Shown here: positions 7,628 through 14,406 of the stretch, in pieces | Layout: each line of letters opens with the position of its first letter | Numbering within the stretch: position 1 is the first letter of the stretch | Notes under the pieces: generated by a model | Seen by the model: the letters and a program-made list of their open reading frames with translations, nothing else | Told to the model about the DNA's origin: nothing | Databases searched by the model: none | Translations under genes and position numbers: made by a program | Assembly (NCBI RefSeq): GCF_014212495.1 | Contig: NZ_JACKZC010000003.1 | Coordinates: forward strand, 1-64,000 | Reading direction: 5' to 3' | Length of the DNA: 64,000 nucleotides | Origin: Pontibacter sp. Tf4 | GTDB lineage: Bacteria; Bacteroidota; Bacteroidia; Cytophagales; Hymenobacteraceae

Positions 7628-9061
7628 TTACTTTTTATTAATTATTGATAGAATTTGTAAAATAATTTTTATGATTTGTTCTGGTTCAGAGTTTCCCAAT
7701 TGTTCTACTAGTTTCCGCACTTCTGGCAGATTGGGATAAAAGGTATCAAAATCCTGCATAACTTCTTCCCATAAAGCTTTCGACATATATCCAGTAGCAC
7801 CAATAGGCAACAAAACAACTCCTTGCTTTTGAGCTATTTCAAACTCTTTTCTCACTCCTCCGGCATCTATGATGGACCCATTTTCCATTTTATTACCAAA
7901 TACAAAAAGTGCTACTCCGGCAAAACTTATCATCCTCTCTCTATATTGTTGCCAGAGTTTACCCAGCTCATATTTACCAGTTTTTACCTGAGGGAAAGGC
8001 CTAATTAGTAGCTGCTCCTCCGTATGTATCAGAGGCTTTTCGTAAATCATTTCTAGAGCACCATTGATTACTGCGCTTCCTACACCCCAACCAAATCCGT
8101 TTACCACTTTATAGTTTTTTCCAACTAATGATTTGCTTAAGCTGTGTATGAACGTTAATGCCTTGTCTTTACCCCATTCACCATACTCCTCAGCGCTACC
8201 AGCGATAAAAACTGTTTGTTGCTTGTATCGTCTTTCTATGGCTATTAATATTTCTGTTATCTCATCGTAACTGTCCACTTCAACTGCATTGATGCCATAT
8301 CGTTTTAGATCTTCGAGCATAAAGTACTGCTTACGCTGATTGTACAAGAAGTCTTCCTTTGATTCACTTCCCTTATCTCCTCGAGCAACTTTTTTTATAA
8401 AAGCATAATGATGCCCTGTTTCATCATCAAGCCCAACTTTAAGTCTGCTAAGGACATAACTTATGTTTGGATCAGAGAAACTAAATCCAATAAATAGGAA
8501 AGTTTTTGTTACTAAGTCAGCACTTAGTGCAGTAATGAAAGGTGCATGAGTTTTGTAATATCTTTCGTAATGATCTTTTGTTAAGACAGCATTAGTAGCA
8601 TGGTCTACATCTCCGTGCATTTTATAAACTACAGCATCACGTCTATTCCTGTGAGTAGTAAGTTGAGATGGTGTATGCTTAGTGTCAACAATTTTTTGAT
8701 AGTCCCTTAACGTCTGTTCGATTAGGTTATCATAATTTGTTGTCCAGTAAGTTGAGATTGGTAAGCGGGCTAAAATCCTGTGGTTCTCAGTAGGTTCAGC
8801 TCTTTCTGCAAATTCTTCAACTATCCTTTTATTTAAGAAGCTGCTGTTTCGCTTCTCATTCACATGATACTGAGCAAGTGAAATTAAATCGTATTCTAAC
8901 TCGATGTTCAGTTTCAATTCAGTTGCAATATCATTTAAAAGCTCCTTCCAGTTAATGAAACCAGCGCCAACCGAGAGACCTGCTCCTGCAAATATCGCAG
9001 CAGAGCCATTGTTTAACTTTTTAAGGTAATCCTTAACAAACAATTCGTGTTCAGATTTCAT
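7628..9061 (-). CDS. thsA: Thoeris effector ThsA (SIR2-SLOG NADase)
   Basis: A 477-residue, two-domain protein. The N-terminal SIR2-like domain (about 1-275) has the FAGAGLSVG nucleotide loop, N109 and D111 in TTNYDNL, and H149 in KMHGDVDH. The spacing of N109 and H149 equals that of the catalytic Asn and His known in Bacillus ThsA. The C-terminal SLOG domain (about 285-470) has TVFIAGSAEEYGEWG, a GFGWGVGSAV glycine-rich loop and AGGVRKEFEIA, and would bind the cyclic ADP-ribose signal. On activation, ThsA removes NAD and causes abortive infection. It is flanked at 3 bp and 7 bp by two TIR genes on the same strand, which is the standard Thoeris arrangement. Confidence 0.92.
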   Translation of the reverse strand: MKSEHELFVKDYLKKLNNGSAAIFAGAGLSVGAGFINWKELLNDIATELKLNIELEYDLISLAQYHVNEKRNSSFLNKRIVEEFAERAEPTENHRILARLPISTYWTTNYDNLIEQTLRDYQKIVDTKHTPSQLTTHRNRRDAVVYKMHGDVDHATNAVLTKDHYERYYKTHAPFITALSADLVTKTFLFIGFSFSDPNISYVLSRLKVGLDDETGHHYAFIKKVARGDKGSESKEDFLYNQRKQYFMLEDLKRYGINAVEVDSYDEITEILIAIERRYKQQTVFIAGSAEEYGEWGKDKALTFIHSLSKSLVGKNYKVVNGFGWGVGSAVINGALEMIYEKPLIHTEEQLLIRPFPQVKTGKYELGKLWQQYRERMISFAGVALFVFGNKMENGSIIDAGGVRKEFEIAQKQGVVLLPIGATGYMSKALWEEVMQDFDTFYPNLPEVRKLVEQLGNSEPEQIIKIILQILSIINKK

Positions 9062-9068
9062 GATATAG

Positions 9069-9641
9069 TTAGTTTGCTAGCCAAGAAGATAATTTTTGAA
9101 GTTGGCCATTTGGGAACCTAACTACATAATTGTCTCTTATGGTGTCAGGTAAATACGGATTGGCTTTTTCTATATAAGGATATATATTCAAGTATTCTGC
9201 ATCTTTCCATGATGAAGAATCGCTAACAAAAGGAAAGAGTGCAATGTGATTTTGATACTTTGCAGCATCACCTAAACCGAGTTCCCAGTTAACCCAGTTT
9301 GAGGTGATCGCATTGGGTGATGCTACCAGTACAAATTTTTTGTTTGAGTTTATTTTTTCCTTAAGTTTCAATGCTGTGCTCGCATTTGTAACTTTTGGCA
9401 TACTTTCATCTAGCCAATCAACATATACTTCTACACCTTGCGAAGAAAGAAGCGATATAGCTCCTTCAAATATATCTTTATTACTGGATGCATCACTATG
9501 ACTATGGGATAAGAATACTGTTACAGCACCTTGCTGCCTTGCTTCAAACAACCGATCCTTTCTGCCCATATAGCGATTGCGCGTTATAAAAGGAATATTG
9601 TTCTTAAAGTTGATTATATTGGTGGTATTTAATATTGCCAT
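9069..9641 (-). CDS. thsB: Second Thoeris TIR protein (ThsB-like)
   Basis: A 190-residue TIR-domain protein. The TIR fold starts near residue 39 (GAVTVFLSHSHSD) and continues through VEVYVDWLD. E120 in SNWVNWELGLGD is the probable catalytic Glu. Its sequence is clearly different from the DUF1863-type ThsB at 7133-7624, and it belongs to the more classical TIR_2-like group. It is the first gene of the operon, 7 bp before thsA. Thoeris loci with several unlike ThsB genes around one ThsA are known, and each sensor is thought to widen the phage range. The residues before the TIR fold (1-38) are unusual and an internal start at Met25 is possible. Confidence 0.85.
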   Translation of the reverse strand: MAILNTTNIINFKNNIPFITRNRYMGRKDRLFEARQQGAVTVFLSHSHSDASSNKDIFEGAISLLSSQGVEVYVDWLDESMPKVTNASTALKLKEKINSNKKFVLVASPNAITSNWVNWELGLGDAAKYQNHIALFPFVSDSSSWKDAEYLNIYPYIEKANPYLPDTIRDNYVVRFPNGQLQKLSSWLAN

Positions 9642-9676
9642 GAATTGTCTTTTAATAATTTTATTATAAAGCTTTT

Positions 9677-9727
9677 AGCACCTCACCTAGTAAACATCAA
9701 TATGCATATTTCATCAGGTGAGGTGCT
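9677..9727. repeat. 12-bp perfect inverted repeat upstream of the Thoeris operon
   Basis: AGCACCTCACCT (9677-9688) and AGGTGAGGTGCT (9716-9727) are perfect inverted copies separated by 27 bp. The palindrome ATATGCATAT lies in the middle of the loop. The repeat is between the small gene at 9735-9908 and the first Thoeris gene. No T run follows on either strand, so it is either a weak terminator of the small gene or an operator for the Thoeris promoter. Confidence 0.55.
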
Positions 9728-9734
9728 GTAAAAA

Positions 9735-9908
9735 TTATCTTTCCTTGCGCACTCCTTTAAAAGGCTTGTCATCAGATTTCTGGTCCATGAAGCGCCCGGT
9801 ATTGGCGTTACGCTTCACCCAACGATCATTCTGTGAGTTATAAGTTTGGGAGCGCCCTCTTACGGCTCCGTTTCTATGGCCGTCCCCGGCCGGTTTGTTA
9901 GTTGCCAT
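9735..9908 (-). CDS. Small conserved basic protein (57 aa)
   Basis: The minus-strand frame runs from the ATG at 9908 to the TAA at 9735. It encodes 57 residues starting MATNKPAGDGHRNGAVRG and ending KPFKGVRKER. It is rich in Gly, Arg, Lys and Asn with no hydrophobic core, and looks like a small nucleic-acid-associated or disordered protein. I recognise this pattern (GDGHRNGAVRGRSQ, then RWVKRNANTGRFMDQK) as a recurrent small Bacteroidota protein without a known function. It stands alone, upstream of the Thoeris operon and separated from it by an inverted repeat. Confidence 0.7.
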   Translation of the reverse strand: MATNKPAGDGHRNGAVRGRSQTYNSQNDRWVKRNANTGRFMDQKSDDKPFKGVRKER

Positions 9909-10317
9909 CTATTGTATGGTTAAAATCTCAAATATGCGGTGTATACACGTAGCCCGACTGGGCGCATGCTTAAACCCCTAGGCACAGAATGCTCGGGCGA
10001 CTGCTACGGCGGCATGCGCTGAAATGAGTGCCATGTTCTTCAAGAAAGAGTACAAGTCATTTATTAGGAAAAAGTGCTGCCACTAAACTCCTGTTGAACT
10101 GTCTCTCATTGCCGACACTTTGGACAACAAGTGTCCTGTTGATGGTTATGTTCTCCTCTCTTTCTATTTAATCCATGCACATTCGTTATAAATCCATTAC
10201 CTGTCTTTTGAGGTGCAGGCAAACAACCTTTGGTGCTTTTAGGCGCACCGTGTCCTGATAGGTGAATGTAGCCGGAGAGGGTAGGCTGGCTAGGCCGAGT
10301 GAAGAATTCAGGTGGAT
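9909..10317. other. Non-coding stretch, one doubtful small frame
   Basis: No gene can be supported. A 77-codon minus-strand frame at 10106-10339 ends with CCPKCRQ but has no other protein-like signal, and its start overlaps a promoter that points the other way. Confidence 0.4.
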
Positions 10318-10347
10318 TTGCAGGTTGTAACAATTTCATTACTTTTG
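10318..10347 (+). promoter_or_regulatory. Canonical Bacteroidota promoter
   Basis: TTG (10318-10320) is followed after 19 bp by TACTTTTG (10340-10347). This is an exact match to the TTG ... TAnnTTTG promoter form of Bacteroidota. No gene starts behind it. Instead it is followed by two hairpins and a T run. Confidence 0.5.
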
Positions 10348-10352
10348 CAGTA

Positions 10353-10456
10353 CCATTACCGAAGCGTCAACTTCACTTCAGAATCTTGGCGGATTCTGAC
10401 CCGTAAAAACCAGCAATCGTATGTTTGCAGCATAGATTAGCTGGTTTTATTTTTTA
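10353..10456 (+). ncRNA. Candidate small RNA of about 100 nt
   Basis: The stretch lies between a canonical promoter and a strong terminator. It contains the 8-bp stem TCAGAATC (10378-10385) with GATTCTGA (10392-10399) and loop TTGGCG, followed by the terminator stem AAAACCAGC (10406-10414) with GCTGGTTTT (10440-10448) and a T run. No convincing coding frame is present inside. Its role is unknown. It lies between the Thoeris and ImmA/IrrE loci and could also be a leader or the antisense RNA of some target. Confidence 0.4.
10406..10456 (+). terminator. Intrinsic terminator (probably works in both directions)
   Basis: AAAACCAGC (10406-10414) pairs with GCTGGTTTT (10440-10448). An inner AATC/GATT helix extends the stem. 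The plus strand continues with ATTTTTT, and the minus strand with TTTTT. Confidence 0.65.
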
Positions 10457-10605
10457 GTATGAACAAGAAGCGTACCATCTACGTCCATTATTGCTATATA
10501 TTAATTTACAATTGACAATTACCGGCAATTTGACATACAGCTCGCCGAAATAACTGCCAAAAATAGAGCCTTGTCATACTCTCACTCTTGAAGGTTCTAA
10601 ACTAA

Positions 10606-11685
10606 TCAGCGCGACACGTACATCCCCTCATTGGCAAAGCCCAGCGAAGCCATGAACTGACGGAAGTCCCCCCCGTTCAGGTGCAGCATCTCCTTGATGT
10701 CTGTAGCAGACATTTCCAAGTCTTCCAGGTGGCAGCGAACCATCTCCCTCAGCAGTTGTGATGCTTCCGTAAAGCCATGCCTTGCCAAGTCAACCGGCTC
10801 CTTCTTCCGGTAAGGCGCCAGCTGGATCATCAACCCCCTGTGCCGCTCCTCGTTGAGCAGGCCAAGGTGCTTTGCACGCATGACAATGGCCGCCATGGAG
10901 CAGCCCCAACGGGCTTTCAGCCCCATCAGGCTCTCCAACCGAAGGCCGATCAGCTGGTCGTGTATGTCGTGTGCAGGCATCAAAAACTCACTCGCAAACT
11001 GGTTCGCCTCTATTTCGCGCTCCTCACCCGGGAGACAGTCTGTGTGCATGACCAAGTGCCCCAGCTCATGAGCCAGACTAAAGCGCATCCTGTCAAGGCT
11101 GTACTCACGGTTGATGTAAATAACGGGCAGGCCCCGGCTCGTAAAGAAGCTGTAGCCATCCACGTTCTCATTAGCCATCCACGTCTTGGCCACCACGATC
11201 TTGTGGTTCTCGAGTAGCGCGGTCAGGTTTCTGATTGGGCCGTTCGGCACGCGCCACTTGGCTCTCAGCTTGCGCGCCAGGTCCTGCGGCGCAGTATCCG
11301 TAACCGAGTCATCCAGAAAGTCCGGAACGGCGATGCCGTCCTCCGGCTCAATGGCGTCCTGCAATTTGCTGATCCACCCTCCCAATAGCCGGAAGTGCGA
11401 CTCCAGCTGTGTCCGCGGCACCGCCTTGAGCGCCGCCTTCTTGCGGTAGTGCCCCTGTACTGGGGGCAGATAGGAGTCGATGTCTTCCTGGTAAAAGAAG
11501 CTGACAGGGTAGTCCAGTGCCTCTGAGAGCAGGGCAATGTCCTCCTCGTTCGGTTCGCGCAGATTGTGCTCCCATTGAGAGACCGCTGCCTGTGTCCTAT
11601 TGATAAGTGCCGCGAGCTCCTTCTGCGTGATGCCGCGCGATGACCTGGCTAATTCCAGCATTTGGTAATTGAACCGAGTCTGCAT
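10606..11685 (-). CDS. XRE HTH plus ImmA/IrrE metallopeptidase protein
   Basis: A 359-residue protein. The N-terminal Cro/C1-type HTH (about 6-62) has GITQKELAALINRTQAAVSQWE. It is followed by a linker and an ImmA/IrrE (COG2856) zinc metallopeptidase domain with H206-E-L-G-H210 in SLAHELGHLVMH and a downstream EREIEANQFASEFLMP helix. Such proteins cleave repressors or antitoxins and often regulate mobile elements or defence systems. The gene is 6 bp downstream of the 11692-12336 gene on the same strand, and the two probably form a functional pair comparable to toxin-antitoxin operons. Confidence 0.9.
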   Translation of the reverse strand: MQTRFNYQMLELARSSRGITQKELAALINRTQAAVSQWEHNLREPNEEDIALLSEALDYPVSFFYQEDIDSYLPPVQGHYRKKAALKAVPRTQLESHFRLLGGWISKLQDAIEPEDGIAVPDFLDDSVTDTAPQDLARKLRAKWRVPNGPIRNLTALLENHKIVVAKTWMANENVDGYSFFTSRGLPVIYINREYSLDRMRFSLAHELGHLVMHTDCLPGEEREIEANQFASEFLMPAHDIHDQLIGLRLESLMGLKARWGCSMAAIVMRAKHLGLLNEERHRGLMIQLAPYRKKEPVDLARHGFTEASQLLREMVRCHLEDLEMSATDIKEMLHLNGGDFRQFMASLGFANEGMYVSR

Positions 11686-11691
11686 ATGCTA

Positions 11692-12336
11692 TTATCCTTT
11701 CTGTTGTTGCTTTGAGTCATTGCCGGTGTTCCCTTTTTTCTTAGGTCGGAACTTTATAACCAAGCTGTCTGCCTCATCTGTAATTGGGTAAATATCTTGC
11801 TCCAGCTCCAACGCCAGATTGTGGGTAGAGGCCTGACGCAGGACGTCGAACTCTTCCATCAGCTGCCCCCTCACGAAGAAAAGCGCGTGAAACCCCACCA
11901 AATGTGAGTTGGCCCGGTCAGAGAAGTGCTGCAGAATGACGCTCGGCAGCATTTCAAGGTCCGCGTACAACTCTCCCTGCACAATCGCTTTCTGGCGCTT
12001 CGAGTTAGCCTTGAAGGCGGCGTTTGCCCTTCCTTTGTAGAAGTGGAACTGGCACACGCCTTTCTTTATCAAAGTAAAGGTCATGAGTGTCTTCTTTACC
12101 TCCCAGTCCTCATCGATCCTGAATCTTTCCTCGAGCATACCCCAAATGCGGGGAAAAAGACAGGAGGAGTAAATGGCACGGAAGTGCGGGATATAGAGGT
12201 CTGTACCCTCTACCTCCAGGGTGATGGCGATGGCCCTTTCCACAGCATTGACAATAGCTTGCAGTTCATCTGGCGTAACCAAGTCACGGAAGTCAGATAG
12301 CGTTATGGTAGGGCGTAGAGTTGTCTCCATGGGCAT
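11692..12336 (-). CDS. Hypothetical partner of the ImmA/IrrE protein
   Basis: A 214-residue protein with no family I can name with certainty. It has mixed alpha/beta content (for example IAITLEVEGTDLYIPHF, TLMTFTLIKKGVCQFHFYKG) and a lysine-rich, probably disordered tail (about 193-214). No membrane segment or signal peptide is seen. It precedes the XRE-ImmA/IrrE gene by 6 bp, so the pair is cotranscribed, and the metallopeptidase may act on this protein or be controlled by it. Two start codons are possible (Met1 and Met3). Confidence 0.65.
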   Translation of the reverse strand: MPMETTLRPTITLSDFRDLVTPDELQAIVNAVERAIAITLEVEGTDLYIPHFRAIYSSCLFPRIWGMLEERFRIDEDWEVKKTLMTFTLIKKGVCQFHFYKGRANAAFKANSKRQKAIVQGELYADLEMLPSVILQHFSDRANSHLVGFHALFFVRGQLMEEFDVLRQASTHNLALELEQDIYPITDEADSLVIKFRPKKKGNTGNDSKQQQKG

Positions 12337-12549
12337 TCTATATATTTCGATTCAAATATATCACTAAAAATATAACAGGCAAAATCACGAATAAAATTTT
12401 TGACATTTTTTTTCATACAAGGCTTCGACCATGTCATAAAGGTTTTTTAATCAAGTATTATCTATTTGTAAATTGATGTTGCTAGTGTTCTTATAGCTCA
12501 TGTATCTCACTCTTCTGTCCTGACTCCTGTTTTGAAACTAATTGAGTTA

Positions 12550-12605
12550 ATGTCAAGTTTTATAACAAAAAAACTTGACATAATAGAGTGCCTATTTTAT
12601 CTTTG
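12550..12605 (+). promoter_or_regulatory. AbiE promoter with an overlapping 12-bp inverted repeat operator
   Basis: ATGTCAAGTTTT (12550-12561) and AAAACTTGACAT (12570-12581) are perfect inverted copies around 8 bp. The right arm contains TTG (12575-12577), which is separated by 20 bp from TATCTTTG (12598-12605), an exact TAnnTTTG -7 box. Binding to the repeat would cover the -33 element. AbiEi antitoxins are known to repress their own operon by binding inverted repeats in the promoter. Confidence 0.65.
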
Positions 12606-12636
12606 AAGGTAGTTTTACGCTACAGGGGAGCAAAAT

Positions 12637-13362
12637 ATGAGCATCATGCAGCAAGTCCGGGAACGAGTAGAGCAGGCCCAGCCCGGTCAGCTGTTGACTT
12701 ATGCTGATTTTCAGGTAAATGATAGCCAGCTGGAGGCCCTGGCAGCGGCGCTCAGCCGCCTGGCCAAGCAAGGGGTGATAAACCGACTGGCAAAAGGCCG
12801 CTACTATAAGCCAAAGGAAACTGTTTTTGGGAAAGTAAAACCATCCGAAAAAGAGATTATCAAGAGCCTGAGCACCTCCAAAGGCAAAGTCAAAGGGTAC
12901 GAGAGCGGTTTGGGACTTTACAACCAGCTGGGTCTGACCACGCAGGTTCCCCAGGAGGTGACGCTGATGACACGCAAGCAGCGCCGGGTAGCGAATGTAG
13001 GGAGAACCAAAATCCGCTATGTGCAGAGCCCTACCAACTTTAAGGAGTCTGACATTGACAAGCTTCAAGTCCTGGACGCTCTGCGCGGTTACAAGAAGAT
13101 CCCGGACCGCAACAGCGAAAAGACGATCCTTATTCTGCTTAAGTATATCAAAGAGTTAGCCGAACGCGACATGGATCGGCTCATGGCGCTGGCGCTGGAC
13201 TATAACCCCGCTACCCGTGCCCTGCTGGGAGCCCTGCTGGAACGTCTGGGCTTTACAGAGGAGGCAGACAGGCTAAGGCAATCATTGAACCCGCTGACAA
13301 AATACAAACTGGGCATTAGCGAGAGCATACTGCCTAACAGAAAGTACTGGAATATTATATGA
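12637..13362 (+). CDS. AbiEi-type antitoxin (DUF6088 family)
   Basis: A 241-residue protein of the DUF6088/AbiEi antitoxin group. The N-terminal winged-helix region (about 1-60) contains LTYADFQVNDSQLEALAAALSRLAKQGVINRLAKGRYY, the typical pattern of these antitoxins. The rest (DUF-like domain, about 65-241) follows the family layout. It overlaps the next gene by 4 bp (ATGA at 13359-13362), so translation is coupled. It would neutralise the nucleotidyltransferase toxin and repress the operon through the inverted repeat at 12550-12581. Confidence 0.88.
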   Translation: MSIMQQVRERVEQAQPGQLLTYADFQVNDSQLEALAAALSRLAKQGVINRLAKGRYYKPKETVFGKVKPSEKEIIKSLSTSKGKVKGYESGLGLYNQLGLTTQVPQEVTLMTRKQRRVANVGRTKIRYVQSPTNFKESDIDKLQVLDALRGYKKIPDRNSEKTILILLKYIKELAERDMDRLMALALDYNPATRALLGALLERLGFTEEADRLRQSLNPLTKYKLGISESILPNRKYWNII

Positions 13363-14333
13363 ACCTGCACCAAAACCCGGAGGTGTTTCGGGATGCCATT
13401 ACGGCCACGGCAGAGGCCCTGCAGATCAGGGATGTGTATGTGGAGAAAGACTACTGGGTGACGCTGGTGCTCTACCGCCTGGCCCACTCCCCCTACGTGG
13501 AGCAAGCCATTTTCAAGGGCGGCACCTCCTTGTCCAAAGCTTACAACCTGATTGAGCGTTTTTCCGAGGACATCGACCTGGCCATCAACGCCGACGAGGG
13601 CATGACTAACAACCAGGTCATGCAGCTGATCCGCAAAATCTCAAAAGAGATCACAAAGGACATGGTGGAGGTAGATGACCCGTACCGGACCAGTAAAGGC
13701 TCCCGCTTCCGCAAAACGCTGCACGACTACGAAGCTGCTCTTCCAGGAGATTATGGCCAGGCAACCGACAAGATTCTGGTGGAGATAAACTCCTTTGCCA
13801 GCCCCAACCCGCACCAGCTGATGCCAATCAAGACCTACATCAGCCAGTTTATGGCTCAACGTGGTTTGTTGGAGCTGATCCGCCAGTACGGGCTAGAGCC
13901 TTTTGAGGTGAATGTGGTGAGCCTGGAGCGCACCTTCACAGAGAAAGTACTAGCCCTGGTGCGGGCTTCTTATGCCGAAAACCCAGTAGATGAATTAGGT
14001 AGCAAGATCCGCCACGTATATGACCTGCACGCCATGCTAAAAACACCTGCAGTGGCCACCTTTCTGCACAGCGAGGACTTCTTTCAAATGATCAAGGACG
14101 TACAGGCCGATGATGCCCGAAACAGCGAGTTTCAGGGCGACTGGGCCACGCAACCGCTGGATGCCTGCCTTCTGTTCGCCGACGTGAAAGGAGCTTGGAA
14201 TTCTTTAGAGACTGCATACCAGCAGGAATTTCGTTCCCTAGTATACGGCACGCTTCCGGACCCGGAGGTAGTAATTGCTGACTTGGAAACAGTCGCTGCA
14301 CGCCTCAAGACTTTTGGAAACAGAGAAAGTTAA
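13359..14333 (+). CDS. AbiEii/AbiGii family nucleotidyltransferase toxin
   Basis: A 324-residue toxin of a type IV toxin-antitoxin system. The nucleotidyltransferase core shows FKGGTSLSKAYNLIERFSEDIDLAI, with S57 in the Gly-Ser loop and the metal ligands D71 and D73. An EKDYW motif (about 29-33), typical of the AbiEii family, precedes it. Related toxins add nucleotides to tRNA acceptor ends and cause growth arrest or abortive infection. The start overlaps the antitoxin stop. The locus converges on the brxL end of the BREX operon, separated by a long palindrome. Confidence 0.93.
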   Translation: MNLHQNPEVFRDAITATAEALQIRDVYVEKDYWVTLVLYRLAHSPYVEQAIFKGGTSLSKAYNLIERFSEDIDLAINADEGMTNNQVMQLIRKISKEITKDMVEVDDPYRTSKGSRFRKTLHDYEAALPGDYGQATDKILVEINSFASPNPHQLMPIKTYISQFMAQRGLLELIRQYGLEPFEVNVVSLERTFTEKVLALVRASYAENPVDELGSKIRHVYDLHAMLKTPAVATFLHSEDFFQMIKDVQADDARNSEFQGDWATQPLDACLLFADVKGAWNSLETAYQQEFRSLVYGTLPDPEVVIADLETVAARLKTFGNRES

Positions 14334-14370
14334 TAAAGCCCTAAGTCAGATCTTGTAGAGCTGGCTCAAT

Positions 14371-14403
14371 GCAATTAGTCCCACAAGTTGTGGGACTAAT
14401 TGC
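14371..14403. terminator. Near-perfect 33-bp palindrome between convergent genes
   Basis: The 16-bp arms 14371-14386 (GCAATTAGTCCCACAA) and 14388-14403 (TTGTGGGACTAATTGC) are perfect inverted copies around a single G. The palindrome lies between the convergent AbiEii and brxL genes, which suggests a two-way terminator. There is no long T run, so another role is possible. Confidence 0.6.
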
Positions 14404-14406
14404 TTC

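Noticed and set aside
10106-10339. 77-codon minus-strand frame ending in CCPKCRQ
   Set aside because: Only the final Cys motif looks protein-like. It has no homologue I recognise, its start overlaps a promoter for the other strand, and the region has no operon partner.
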